This document shows positions 26,227-35,521 of a stretch of 64,000 bases of DNA, piece after piece. A program made the translations under genes and the position numbers. Under the pieces are notes generated by a model. That model saw nothing but the letters and a program-made list of their open reading frames with translations, had not been told where the DNA came from and searched no databases. How positions within the stretch are numbered: the first letter of the stretch is position 1; the number at the start of each line of letters is the position of its first letter. The DNA is taken from the NCBI GenBank assembly GCA_040756055.1, contig JBFLZR010000003.1:1-64000 (forward strand), written 5' to 3'. The stretch is from Candidatus Zixiibacteriota bacterium (GTDB lineage: Bacteria > Zixibacteria > MSB-5A5 > GN15 > FEB-12).

Positions 26227-28373
26227 AGTATGTTATTTTGACAATCTGCGTTCTCTTGTTGATAAGCGCGACGGTTCAGGCGCAATATGATACTATCCCG
26301 GATCAGACCATACTGATAAGCAATCTGCAGGATATCGTATTTGTCGATACTTACGCTGTTGCGGTTACCGACCAGGGCGTCGCCAGCTACTTTTACGACG
26401 CGCGATTGGGCCAATTCGTCTTCGAAGAAATAATCTTCATGAATGTCTCCCAGTCTTCGATAAAACTTTATGGGGATATGGTCGCTGTTCAGACAGATTA
26501 CAGTCGCCTTCATCTTATCGATATCTCGGCGCTGCCACATCTTGAATACCTGGGCGAAATTGACTTCGGGGTCTATTTCGCCGACTTCGCTATCAGCGAA
26601 GAAGACATTTATATCTCGATGTGGTTCGACGGTGTCTGGCGCTACCGACTCGATGATTTGAACAACGCCGAATTTATCGATTCCAGCATGATCGGTATTC
26701 TCGCGACACAACTCGAAGTATATGATCAGGACCTTTATGTCCTCGACGAATACAACGGATTGCTTCGCTATGATATTTCCGCCGACGGCTTCGGTGAGTT
26801 CATCGACTACCTTTATGTTCCCCGCCGGCCATCGTCATTTATCAAGCATGACCCGGGCTTCGTGCTGACGCTTTACGACGGTGGAGCGTATATCGGTGAG
26901 TTCTTCCCCGATGGCGCCGAAATAACCGATTCTGTTTATGGAATACCGGCAACTCAGGCCGTATATGCTACCGACTCGCTGCTGGCTTTTGTCTGTGGTC
27001 GAGAACTCGTTTTAACTGAATGTGACGACCTGACCAATTCGAGCTATATAGAGGCGCCCCTCATCCGACCCTACGGTGATCTCTTTCGGGTCGGCAATCA
27101 TGACTGGTTGATTTTACCCGAAATAGACGGTGGCGCCACCATGTTTGACCTCTCCGATTCGGCCAGGCAGGAGCATGCTCTGTATCGCGAAGGACAGATA
27201 ACCTCGATGGAGATATTCGACGGTCGGCTGTTCTTGGGCGGCGTGTCCTCGCCGGTTGATGTTTACCAAATTGGCGCCGATAGCAGGGTCTCATGGGAAT
27301 ACACGATATATGACGAACTCGACAGCGTCGCTCTGATGACTCACAACGGCGATACGCTTCTTCCACTGTACGCCAACATGAACATGGTGGGGTTTGTCTC
27401 TCAGGCTTCAAGTCCGGATTCGTTTTTCCTTGACTATGCCGTCTACGCCAAAGCAGCCGGAGCGAACGACGTCTTTTACATGACAGAGAAGATCAACGAC
27501 CTCCGTGTCCTGCTTGTTTTTCGCGATTATGAGATAATTGTCTGCGGTATCTCGGACTCAGCCACACTGGAAGTCTACAGAACCTGGAACCCGAGCCGCG
27601 AACTGATTCGCTCGGTTGCGGTGAACGGCGACGCAGTTTTTATCGATATGGGCAAGGTCGACCAGGTCAAGTCCTATAAGTTTGATTCCAATTTCGATCT
27701 GCAGGAGATAGCGGGTATAGGTCTTCCGACAGCTTCAGTCAAACTCCTGACCGCGTCTGACCGGTTATTCGTCGTTCAGGCCAATACCTTACAGGTACAT
27801 GATATATCCAACCCCTATGACCTTGACTACCTCGCGACAGTGAACCTGCCATCGGCTATCTATGACCTGGCGGTCGATGGTAACCGGCTCTATTGTGTAG
27901 GCGACGCCGGCATTCTCGTCTATGATATCTCGGAGAACATTCCCGTTCTGGTTCAAACAGGGGGGAGAGGGGCTCAACGGGTGGTGGCGGGTGAAGGCAT
28001 TGTGGCCACCGCGGGTGTCGATGGCGTTTTTATCTATTCTACGGGCTATAATCCGAACGCTTTCACGTCGGTACCGGACAAAAGCGATATGCCGACTGAT
28101 TTCGTGCTCGGACAAAACTACCCCAACCCGTTTAATATGGAAACCGTAATCGCCTACAATCTGCGTCGCGCCGCGAACGTGGAATTGACCGTCTACAACG
28201 TGCTGGGTCAGAAGGTGATTACACTGGTTGACGGGCCGCAATCCGCAGGTCATTATGTCGTCTCGTGGGACGGCACTACTACCGCCAATACGGTTGTCTC
28301 AAGCGGCGTCTATTTCTACCGCCTCACCGCGGACGACTACATTGGCACGAAGAAGATGATGTTGGTCAAGTAG
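26223..28373 (+). CDS. Secreted beta-propeller protein with sorting tail
   Basis: The 716-residue protein has a signal peptide (MKYVILTICVLLLISATVQAQ) and a body of repeated strand motifs such as LYCVGDAGILVYDISENIPVLVQ and LFVVQANTLQVHDISNPYDL, typical of LVIVD-type propellers. It ends with the same sorting tail as its neighbour (QNYPNPFNMETVIAYNL...KKMMLVK). ATGA overlap ties it to the protease gene, suggesting a secreted partner of it. No enzymatic motif was found. Confidence 0.8.
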   Translation: MKYVILTICVLLLISATVQAQYDTIPDQTILISNLQDIVFVDTYAVAVTDQGVASYFYDARLGQFVFEEIIFMNVSQSSIKLYGDMVAVQTDYSRLHLIDISALPHLEYLGEIDFGVYFADFAISEEDIYISMWFDGVWRYRLDDLNNAEFIDSSMIGILATQLEVYDQDLYVLDEYNGLLRYDISADGFGEFIDYLYVPRRPSSFIKHDPGFVLTLYDGGAYIGEFFPDGAEITDSVYGIPATQAVYATDSLLAFVCGRELVLTECDDLTNSSYIEAPLIRPYGDLFRVGNHDWLILPEIDGGATMFDLSDSARQEHALYREGQITSMEIFDGRLFLGGVSSPVDVYQIGADSRVSWEYTIYDELDSVALMTHNGDTLLPLYANMNMVGFVSQASSPDSFFLDYAVYAKAAGANDVFYMTEKINDLRVLLVFRDYEIIVCGISDSATLEVYRTWNPSRELIRSVAVNGDAVFIDMGKVDQVKSYKFDSNFDLQEIAGIGLPTASVKLLTASDRLFVVQANTLQVHDISNPYDLDYLATVNLPSAIYDLAVDGNRLYCVGDAGILVYDISENIPVLVQTGGRGAQRVVAGEGIVATAGVDGVFIYSTGYNPNAFTSVPDKSDMPTDFVLGQNYPNPFNMETVIAYNLRRAANVELTVYNVLGQKVITLVDGPQSAGHYVVSWDGTTTANTVVSSGVYFYRLTADDYIGTKKMMLVK

Positions 28374-28411
28374 GCTGCTATAGCGGCTGCAAAGTTCACG
28401 GAAAAAGTGAC

Positions 28412-29524
28412 TCAGTTGTCAGTGTCCAGTCGTTCCAGTTGCCGAAGATCCACTTCATAATTCAATTCATCACTTCGAAACCCCGAGTCTCCCGTCGGCT
28501 CTATCGGCACCGCTCCGGGGATCCATGAGGCATCGGGAAGAACCGCCCCGACACCCCAATAACTGGTGGGGAAATAAACGGCGGTCAGCACATGGTCCCA
28601 TGTCCGGGCTGTCGCAGGCAGATCATTATTTGCGCGCCCCTCCAATCTGAAAGTGTACGTACCCGCCGACTTGTAGTAAACACGACTAACGAAAGCCGGG
28701 AAATAGTTGACACCTGTATTAACATAACCGGATAGTCCGGCTACGGTGAAATAGGGGTACTGTGTCCCGCCACCCTCGTTTTCGTCAATCTGCACTATCG
28801 CCGTATTGGGCCCAACAGTCCCGCTGAGCATTATGTAACACTTCCCGTAGAGCACGATATAGCCCTTGTCGGGTGTCGTGATTGTGACCGTGGCCAGGTC
28901 CGTCATCGAACCGGTTGTCAATGTCATCAGGTAGATATTCACACTGCCGGCGATACCCGGCTCGGACGCCAGTTCAGTGGCGCTTATGGACGACCCTGGC
29001 AAAACCACCGCGCCATCACCATCGGCGTCGCGAAGTACAATGCGCTCCGTACCCGATGTGTCGACGATCGCCAGCTTTCGTTGGTCGGATGACGTGACGA
29101 TCATTTGGCGGCCACTGGTGTCAGAAACATTCAGGCCCCCGGCCGCCAGCGCGAATGGAGTCGCTAGCAGACGGCTGCGAGGAGCCGCAACAGCGCCGTC
29201 TATTTCGGTCTCAAGGAACAGATTTTCGTTGTCCGTGAACATTCCGGCTGGAAACTCGGTTGTCGAACCGAGTCGGTGCTCGAACAGGCCGGATACCGCA
29301 GTGACTGTCGCCGCTTCAGTCCAGATTGGCTGCCCGCCAACTGAGTCCGCGTATATTCTGAATATTGCGGAGTACTCGCCGTCGTTAACCGGTGTTCCGT
29401 CAGGGCCGGTAATTCGCCCCTGATAGGAAATCAGTGGCTGAATCGCGATGGCAATACCTGACAGCAAAACCAAGCAGGATAACAGTATAAAGCTTCCCGG
29501 ACCAATGGATTGTAGCCTAAACAA
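28412..29524 (-). CDS. Secreted beta-rich protein with C1q/tail-fibre-like stem
   Basis: The 370-residue protein has a signal peptide (FILLSCLVLLSGIAIA) and the repeat-like N-terminal domain SYQGRITGPDGTPVNDGEYSAIFRIY...GGQPIWTEAATVTAVSGLFEHRLGS, common in surface proteins of uncultured FCB bacteria. A linker (SRLLATPFALAAGG) and a terminal beta-sandwich (about 195-340) follow. It lacks the sorting tail of the other secreted proteins. It lies convergently to the propeller gene. Adhesion or fibre formation is a guess. Confidence 0.65.
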   Translation of the reverse strand: MFRLQSIGPGSFILLSCLVLLSGIAIAIQPLISYQGRITGPDGTPVNDGEYSAIFRIYADSVGGQPIWTEAATVTAVSGLFEHRLGSTTEFPAGMFTDNENLFLETEIDGAVAAPRSRLLATPFALAAGGLNVSDTSGRQMIVTSSDQRKLAIVDTSGTERIVLRDADGDGAVVLPGSSISATELASEPGIAGSVNIYLMTLTTGSMTDLATVTITTPDKGYIVLYGKCYIMLSGTVGPNTAIVQIDENEGGGTQYPYFTVAGLSGYVNTGVNYFPAFVSRVYYKSAGTYTFRLEGRANNDLPATARTWDHVLTAVYFPTSYWGVGAVLPDASWIPGAVPIEPTGDSGFRSDELNYEVDLRQLERLDTDN

Positions 29525-29677
29525 ACTGTGACTCCATCAAATAATTGACAGCAACTGCAGTACCTTGACTTGTCCCTGTAATATCGTAGAATCTCCGCTT
29601 TTGCGCAAATGGTATCCTGCAGGCTGTCTTTACCTTGCGCCGGCACCAAAATCGCCGCCGATTGCCCCAGCGCGATG

Positions 29678-29706
29678 TTGACATATCTATCTAAATTATA
29701 TATGCT
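29678..29706 (+). promoter_or_regulatory. Promoter for the DASS transporter gene
   Basis: TTGACA (29678-29683), 17-base spacer, TATGCT (29701-29706), 60 bases before the ATG. Confidence 0.5.
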
Positions 29707-29765
29707 CCGGCGACAAAAAAACTGAAACTGGCGGTTTCGGCCGCTTAATTGTCAAGGTATTAAAA

Positions 29766-31181
29766 ATGGCTCACGAAATAAATTTCGACTCGGATGGCAA
29801 CATCGTCCTGAGGATCAACTGGAAAGCCACACTCAAGGTTTTCATTATCCTGGCCCTCGCTGTTGGCGCCGGGTTTCTGCCCTTGGAGGGTATGACCCTC
29901 GGGGCGAGAATCTGTCTGATGATTTTTGTAGGTGCCGCCGGCCTCTGGGTGACTGAAGCTATTCCGCCCTTCGCTACGGCTATCATGGTTATCGTTCTTT
30001 CTGTGTATCTGCTCGGCACGCCCGGCGGACCTCTTGGCTTGGAACCATCAGGGGTGGAACGCAGCTACCAGATTTTTCTCAACCCCATCGCCAGTCCGGT
30101 CCTGGTCTTGTTTTTTGGTGGTTTCATTCTCGCTGTTGCGGCCACCAAGCATGGCCTCGACGTAAGGCTCGCTAGAGCCTTCGTAAAACCATTCGGAACA
30201 CATCCCAAAATGGTGTTATTGGGCGTGATCTGCATTACAGCCCTGTTCTCCATGTTCATGTCGAACACTGCCACGGCGGCGATGATGATCGCTATCCTGA
30301 CTCCGCTATTCAAGCACTTTGAAGGAAGAGACCCTTTTAAGAAGGCGCTTGTCTTGGCCGTTCCGTTCGCGGCCAACATCGGCGGAATGGGTACACTGAT
30401 CGGCACGCCACCCAACGCTGTGGCCGCCTCGGTATTGGGGCAACTCGGCCATCCTGTCTCCTTTTTGAAGTGGATGGTTATAGCTATGCCAATCGTTATC
30501 ATCATGCTGCTGGTTCTGTGGTACCTCCTGATCAAGATTTTCAAGCCGCGGACCGACCACTTCGAAATGCTCTTCCCGGAAAATCTCAAAATCACATGGG
30601 ATCTCGTAATCGTTGTTGCCACTTTTTCTGTCACCGTATTTCTGTGGCTCACCGAACCTCTGCTCAAGATACCGTCTGCCGTTGTCGCTCTCTTGCCAAT
30701 TATGGTCTTTACCATGTTCGGCATAATCAATCGCGAGGACCTCAGGAAAATAGAATGGCATGTCCTGATACTGGTGGCCGGCGGACTGGCGTTGGGAGTC
30801 GCCATGAAACAATCCGGCCTGTCCGATCTGATTGTCGGATACATCAAATTCATGAAACTGCCTCCATCCGGATTGCTGGTAACGGTCGCTATTTTTGCCG
30901 TTTTTGTCTCGAACTTCATGAGCAACACGGCCGCAGCCAACCTGATGATACCAATCGTCACCTCGCTGGCGGTGGTTTCCCCGGGACTCGGAGCGGTGGT
31001 TGTGGCGCTGGCCTGCTCTCTGTCGATGAGCCTGCCAATCAGCACACCCCCCAACGCCATCGCCTTCGCGACCCAGGCCATCGAAACGAAAGATATGGCC
31101 CGCTATGGAACGCTCGTCTCGGCCTTTGGTATCGTCGTCATGCTGGGGATTCTCTATCTTTTTAGGGGGCTGCTGGATTAG
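29766..31181 (+). CDS. DASS (SLC13) family sodium/dicarboxylate transporter
   Basis: The 471-residue membrane protein has about 11-12 hydrophobic segments and the two signature halves of the divalent-anion:sodium symporter family: MSNTATAAMMIAIL with GTLIGTPPNAVA, and FMSNTAAANLMIPI with ISTPPNAIAFATQ. These SNT loops bind substrate carboxylates and Na+. Typical substrates are succinate, fumarate, malate or citrate. This fits a cell with ferredoxin-linked oxidoacid metabolism, but the exact substrate cannot be told. Confidence 0.9.
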   Translation: MAHEINFDSDGNIVLRINWKATLKVFIILALAVGAGFLPLEGMTLGARICLMIFVGAAGLWVTEAIPPFATAIMVIVLSVYLLGTPGGPLGLEPSGVERSYQIFLNPIASPVLVLFFGGFILAVAATKHGLDVRLARAFVKPFGTHPKMVLLGVICITALFSMFMSNTATAAMMIAILTPLFKHFEGRDPFKKALVLAVPFAANIGGMGTLIGTPPNAVAASVLGQLGHPVSFLKWMVIAMPIVIIMLLVLWYLLIKIFKPRTDHFEMLFPENLKITWDLVIVVATFSVTVFLWLTEPLLKIPSAVVALLPIMVFTMFGIINREDLRKIEWHVLILVAGGLALGVAMKQSGLSDLIVGYIKFMKLPPSGLLVTVAIFAVFVSNFMSNTAAANLMIPIVTSLAVVSPGLGAVVVALACSLSMSLPISTPPNAIAFATQAIETKDMARYGTLVSAFGIVVMLGILYLFRGLLD

Positions 31182-31339
31182 CAATACCAAAAAGACTATA
31201 GGGCGGATAACTGATTAAAAGCGGCGCGTCCGAAAAGCTTCCGGGCGCGCCACGCCATTATTCTGCCAAAAGAATTGCTAAAACCCCGGTTGTTGATTAT
31301 GTTCCCACAATTGATTGAAAAAATTAAGGAATTCAGTTG

Positions 31340-33325
31340 ATGAGCGAGCAATTTGACCCGATTCGAAATAACGAAAATACCAAAAAGAGAATCGGTTACA
31401 TAGAATTCGGCCACGCCAATCCATCCGATTATGAAGCTATCGGCTTTAAGTGCGGCCTCGAGATTCACCAGCAGCTTCTAACTCAGAAGAAACTCTTCTG
31501 CCGCTGTCCGGCCGGGTTGTACCAGAAGGACGGACAATACGATGCCGAGCTTATACGCCATATGCGTCCCACCCTCAGCGAGTTGGGTGAATATGACGGT
31601 ACCGCTCTGATGGAGTTCAGAACTCGCAAGAACATTATCTACCACATCAAAGACGAAACGGCCTGCACCTACGATATCGATGACACCCCGCCCTTTCCCG
31701 TGGACCGCGAGGCTCTGGATATTGCCATCGAGGTGGCTTTGCTCGGGAAGTTGAATATAGTCGGTGAACTTCACATCACCCGAAAACAGTATCTTGATGG
31801 AAGTATCCCTACGGGGTTTCAGCGCACCGCGATTGTAGGAATCGAGGGAGAATTCCCGCTATCAAACAAGAAGATAAGACTCATTCAGCTCAGTATCGAA
31901 GAAGACTCGTGTCGCGAGGTCTCCGACATCGGCCACGAGCGTGTCTATACCACCGACCGCCTGGGAATGCCGCTCATAGAGACCGTTACCTACCCGGATA
32001 TGACTACACCGTTCGAAGCTGCCGAGGCGGGACACTATCTGCGTTTTCTGGCCAGAAGTACCGGTAAGGTTCGTGTCGGTATTGGCGCGGCCAGGCAGGA
32101 TGTGAATGTCAGCGTCACCGGCGGGCAGCGCGTGGAGATCAAAGGTGTCGCTCACATAAGCTGGATCCCCCGGTTGACCCACAATGAGGCGTTCCGCCAG
32201 AGAGCGCTTATTGAAATCAAGAACGAATTGAGCAGCAGGGTCGGCAACCGGGAAAAGTGGCAGACAAACCACCAGTTGATCGATTATGACCTGCTTGATT
32301 CCGGCTTCGAACCTCTGCGCGACGCCCGCACGAGAAACTACAAACTGGTCGCCGTGAACTTGCCGTCCTTTAAGGGGCTTCTATCGTTTTTCCTGCAGCC
32401 CGGCAAGGATTTCGCCGACGAAATCAGTGGACGCCTGAAAGTCATCGCTTGCCTCGAACGCCCCAATATGATCCACTCGGAGCAAGCCGATTTACCCGAC
32501 AAGGTGAGAGGTAAATTCGGCAGGATCGCCGACCTGCTCGGTGCTGATAAGAACGACGCCCAGATAGTCTTGTGGACATCGCACGAAGACCTCAAGACCG
32601 CAATTGAAACCGTCGAGGAACGCTGCCGGCTGGCTTTTGATGGCGTCCTCAATGAAACCCGAAAATCCCTCAGCGACGGCACTACCGTTTTTGAACGGGT
32701 ACTCCCGGGGCCGGACCGCATGTATCCCGACACCGATTCGGCTCCCATCCCGATCACCGAGGAGATGATCGAGCGTAATCGAAAACTGTTGCCCCCCGAT
32801 GTTCACACTCAGCTGGGGCAACTGTGCACCTGGAACGTCCCCTCGGATACCTATCACTATATTCTGAGAAATAACCTCATGCCGGTCATAAGGCGGATTG
32901 TCGACGAGTGCGGCTACCAACCGGTCTTTGTGGCGACAACCTTCGGACATACTCTGAAAAACATCAGCGGAAAACTTGTATCGGCCGATGGTTTTTCGTT
33001 CAACAAGGTATACGGTCTGTTCAAATACGTCCGGGATAATAAACTCGAGAAAGAGATAGTAAGGGAGATGCTTCCGGTAGTCTACGAACATCCGAACATC
33101 CTGTTCGATTCTGTCCTTTCATCGATTGACTACACGAAAAACAGTCGCGACAAAATCCTTTCCCATATCCCGATTTTGAAACAGAAATTCACCGGGCATC
33201 GGCAAGAAAGAGCCCGTGAGGCGGAAATCCGTTGGATTATGGGTTATTTGAGGAAGTGGGCCCTCGGCAATGTTCCGCTCAGAGAACTGCGGTCGATAGT
33301 GGAAAAGGAGCTGTCTAATGACTGA
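31340..33325 (+). CDS. gatE: Glu-tRNA(Gln) amidotransferase subunit E (archaeal type)
   Basis: The ATG at 31340 (AAGGA nine bases upstream) starts a 661-residue protein. It matches GatE, the kinase/transamidase subunit of GatDE: GFKCGLEIHQQLLTQKKLFCRCP at the start, then GKLNIVGELHITRKQYLDGSIPTGFQRTAIVG and QLSIEEDSCREVSD motifs shared with GatB, a central AspRS-like insertion (KGLLSFFLQPGKDFADEISGRLKV...) and a YqeY-like tail. GatE with GatD makes Gln-tRNA(Gln) from Glu-tRNA(Gln). The pair is normally confined to archaea, and bacteria use GatCAB. Length and order resemble archaeal genes. Confidence 0.9.
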   Translation: MSEQFDPIRNNENTKKRIGYIEFGHANPSDYEAIGFKCGLEIHQQLLTQKKLFCRCPAGLYQKDGQYDAELIRHMRPTLSELGEYDGTALMEFRTRKNIIYHIKDETACTYDIDDTPPFPVDREALDIAIEVALLGKLNIVGELHITRKQYLDGSIPTGFQRTAIVGIEGEFPLSNKKIRLIQLSIEEDSCREVSDIGHERVYTTDRLGMPLIETVTYPDMTTPFEAAEAGHYLRFLARSTGKVRVGIGAARQDVNVSVTGGQRVEIKGVAHISWIPRLTHNEAFRQRALIEIKNELSSRVGNREKWQTNHQLIDYDLLDSGFEPLRDARTRNYKLVAVNLPSFKGLLSFFLQPGKDFADEISGRLKVIACLERPNMIHSEQADLPDKVRGKFGRIADLLGADKNDAQIVLWTSHEDLKTAIETVEERCRLAFDGVLNETRKSLSDGTTVFERVLPGPDRMYPDTDSAPIPITEEMIERNRKLLPPDVHTQLGQLCTWNVPSDTYHYILRNNLMPVIRRIVDECGYQPVFVATTFGHTLKNISGKLVSADGFSFNKVYGLFKYVRDNKLEKEIVREMLPVVYEHPNILFDSVLSSIDYTKNSRDKILSHIPILKQKFTGHRQERAREAEIRWIMGYLRKWALGNVPLRELRSIVEKELSND

Positions 33326-34700
33326 TATATTTAAAGGATACAAGGGCAAAGCTCTTGACCTGCTGAAACAGTATAATATCCGCGTCTGGAGCGATACCAC
33401 TGTCAAGACCACACGGGGTGATTTCAACGGAATCGTATTGCCGCGAAGTGAAAACGATGATGACTGGCACATTGTCCTTAAAGTCGCCACCGGCTACAAT
33501 GTCGGTATCGCTGTGGATACGGTCCTCGACATGAAAGAGAAGGGGTACAAGGAAGCCCATTACAAAATACCCGAAAAGGAATTCCCGTTCTCCGAGAAGT
33601 TGCCGAATGTAAAACTGTTCGGAACCGGCGGAACCATTGCCTCGCGTCTCGACTACCGCACCGGCGCGGTTATTCCGGCCTTCTCGCCGGGTGAGCTCTA
33701 TGGCGCTGTTCCGGAACTGGCGGATATCTGCAATTTAACTACCGAAAAACTCTTTGCTGTTTTCAGCGAAAACATGGGGCCGCAACAGTACATGAAACTT
33801 GCGGTTTCTATCGGCAAGGAAATTGAGAAGGGCATCGATGGCATCGTGATTGGGCACGGTACCGATACCATGCACCACACGGCCTCGGCATTGGCCTTCA
33901 TGGTTCAAAACCCACCGGTGCCGATAGTTATGGTTGGCTCACAGCGCTCCTCCGACCGACCGTCGTCCGATGCGGCCCTGAACCTGATGCACGCCACCAA
34001 AACCGCCGCCGAGTCGGATATAGCCGAAGTTATGGTGTGTATGTTCGGCCCGACCTCGGACGAGTACGGACTGCTTCACAGCGGATGTCGCGTGCGCAAA
34101 ATGCACTCCTCCTATCGGTCTACCTTCAGAACGTTGGGAGATATCCCGCTGGCAATGGTCGACCGAAAGAAAATCACCCCGCTGAGACACAACTACAACA
34201 AACGTCGAACCGACAAAAACGTCAAAGTTCAGCCATATTTCGAAGAAAAAGTCGCTCTTGTTTACTATTACCCCAACATGATGCCCGATATCATAGATGC
34301 TCTCGTCGACAATGGTTACAAGGGTATTGTGATTGCGGGTACCGGGCTGGGTCATATAAACAAACCGGTTTATCCGGCGATAGAGCGAGCCACCAAAGCC
34401 GGCGTGGCCATCTATATGACCGTGCAGACACTCTGGGGTTATGTCCACATGTTCGTCTATGATACCGGCCGCGACCTGATGGCCAAGGGTATCATTCCTG
34501 CCGCAAATATGCTCCCCGAGGTTGCCTATATCAAGCTGGGCTGGGCTTTCGGGCAGACAAACGATCTGCAGAAAGTCAAAGAGATTATGCTCACGCCGGT
34601 TTGCGATGAGATAACCGAGCGGGAGCCTTACAACGGCTACCTGGTCTACCAGGGCGGAATTCCCGAGGTAGAAGACTTCCTCAAACGAGTTCACAAGTGA
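33318..34700 (+). CDS. gatD: Glu-tRNA(Gln) amidotransferase subunit D (asparaginase-like)
   Basis: The 460-residue protein overlaps gatE by 8 bases, with AAGGAG seven bases before its ATG. After an SH3-like N-terminal domain it is an asparaginase-type glutaminase: LFGTGGTIASRLDYRTGAV (first catalytic Thr), VIGHGTDTMHHTASALAFM (second Thr-Asp), and VGSQRSSDRPSSDAALNL (Lys-like region). The N-terminal extension separates GatD from plain asparaginases and pairs it with gatE. It supplies ammonia to GatE. This is the companion evidence that the operon is the archaeal-type GatDE. Confidence 0.92.
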   Translation: MTDIFKGYKGKALDLLKQYNIRVWSDTTVKTTRGDFNGIVLPRSENDDDWHIVLKVATGYNVGIAVDTVLDMKEKGYKEAHYKIPEKEFPFSEKLPNVKLFGTGGTIASRLDYRTGAVIPAFSPGELYGAVPELADICNLTTEKLFAVFSENMGPQQYMKLAVSIGKEIEKGIDGIVIGHGTDTMHHTASALAFMVQNPPVPIVMVGSQRSSDRPSSDAALNLMHATKTAAESDIAEVMVCMFGPTSDEYGLLHSGCRVRKMHSSYRSTFRTLGDIPLAMVDRKKITPLRHNYNKRRTDKNVKVQPYFEEKVALVYYYPNMMPDIIDALVDNGYKGIVIAGTGLGHINKPVYPAIERATKAGVAIYMTVQTLWGYVHMFVYDTGRDLMAKGIIPAANMLPEVAYIKLGWAFGQTNDLQKVKEIMLTPVCDEITEREPYNGYLVYQGGIPEVEDFLKRVHK

Positions 34701-34703
34701 TAC

Positions 34704-34737
34704 AGCAAAAGCAGAGGCCGGATAGCCTCTGCTTTGC
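34704..34737 (+). terminator. Terminator-like hairpin after gatD
   Basis: AGCAAAAGCAGAGGC pairs with GCCTCTGCTTTGCT around a short loop just after the gatD stop. It has only a weak T-run, so it may be a processing or pausing hairpin. Confidence 0.5.
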
Positions 34738-34762
34738 TAAAACTTATCAACAGCTGTGACTG

Positions 34763-35041
34763 TTACGGGCCGCAGTATCCGTTGCCGTTACCACCCGGTT
34801 CTTCGATCATCTCGCTATGGCCATATCGCTCAGCGCCTGCCCAGGGGTCCATATAGCGCTCACGATGCGGGTCGTCATTTGATGATCTCAACTGGGGACC
34901 CGGAGGCGGCGGGTCACATGGGGCCAAGCTCTGGTGCGAATCCACCGTGGTACCGGGTCCAACAATGCTGTCGCCTGGACCACTGCAGCCGACTAAGGCG
35001 GCCAGAAGTATTGGTACGGATAAGTAAAAGAGCTTCTTCAT
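34763..35041 (-). CDS. Small Pro/Gly-rich lipoprotein
   Basis: A 92-residue lipoprotein (MKKLFYLSVPILLAALVGCSGPG, lipobox LVGC), with GGGGG nine bases before the ATG. The mature part is low-complexity and hydrophilic (PCDPPPPGPQL, EEPGGNGNGYCGP) with two cysteines that may form a disulfide. No family recognised. Confidence 0.6.
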   Translation of the reverse strand: MKKLFYLSVPILLAALVGCSGPGDSIVGPGTTVDSHQSLAPCDPPPPGPQLRSSNDDPHRERYMDPWAGAERYGHSEMIEEPGGNGNGYCGP

Positions 35042-35195
35042 CAATGCCATCCCCCAAAAATAACGGTGACGCGGTCTGAAAGACGATTATTCCTATCTGT
35101 CTTAAAACTAAGACATTACGCGACAATTGTCAAGAAACTTATCAACCCTTCACCCTCTTCGGGGTTATGACATGAAAGGCAAGATTCCGGGTAAT

Positions 35196-35274
35196 AAAAA
35201 AGGGCCAAGCCTGCGGGGAGGGGAAACAGACTCGGCCCGTTCGAAGCTGTCGGCCGGAGCCGACAGACTTCTGT
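35196..35274 (-). ncRNA. Candidate small RNA with C-rich terminator loop
   Basis: A strong promoter (35281-35309) would start a roughly 75-80 nt transcript here. It holds a first hairpin (TGTCGGC/GCCGACA, 35248-35265) and a 12-bp terminator stem (35202-35238, read on the minus strand as GGGCCGAGTCTG/CAGGCTTGGCCC) with loop TTTCCCCTCCCCG and a T6 run. The loop contains CCTCCCC, complementary to the GGGGAGG-type Shine-Dalgarno sites used in this genome. A second hairpin at 35388-35421 repeats the loop with compensating stem changes. Confidence 0.4.
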
Positions 35275-35280
35275 ATTTAT

Positions 35281-35309
35281 ATTATAATGCGAAAAGCATA
35301 CTTTCTCAA
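35281..35309 (-). promoter_or_regulatory. Promoter for the candidate small RNA
   Basis: On the minus strand, TTGAGA (35304-35309), 17-base spacer and TATAAT (35281-35286). It would fire into the hairpin region at 35196-35274. Confidence 0.5.
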
Positions 35310-35356
35310 TAGTAATATACGAATTTTTTACACTTCTGCGAGTCTTTTTTTTTCAT
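35306..35356 (-). CDS. Possible 16-aa lysine-rich micro-ORF
   Basis: On the minus strand an ATG at 35356, preceded by GAGGGGGTG at good spacing, opens MKKKDSQKCKKFVYYY and then a stop. It lies between two terminator-like hairpins. The strong ribosome-binding site is the only support; the -35 box of the small-RNA promoter overlaps its end. It may be chance. Confidence 0.25.
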   Translation of the reverse strand: MKKKDSQKCKKFVYYY

Positions 35357-35381
35357 GTTTCACCCCCTCTGCGAACGCCAA

Positions 35382-35421
35382 AAAAGCGGCCAGGCCTGCG
35401 GGGAGGGAAACAGACCTGGCC
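35382..35421 (-). terminator. Minus-strand terminator hairpin with conserved C-rich loop
   Basis: On the minus strand an 11-bp stem GGCCAGGTCTG/CAGGCCTGGCC encloses TTTCCCTCCCCG, followed by GC and T6. It may end the 35522 gene or act as the leader terminator of the micro-ORF at 35306. Confidence 0.6.
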
Positions 35422-35521
35422 AAACCAGAGTGTCAATCATTATAGATGATCAAGCAAACTTAATAACCTTAACTTGCGCGAATAGGTTCCCCGCCACCAA
35501 CAATTTTTTTCTGCGCACGGA

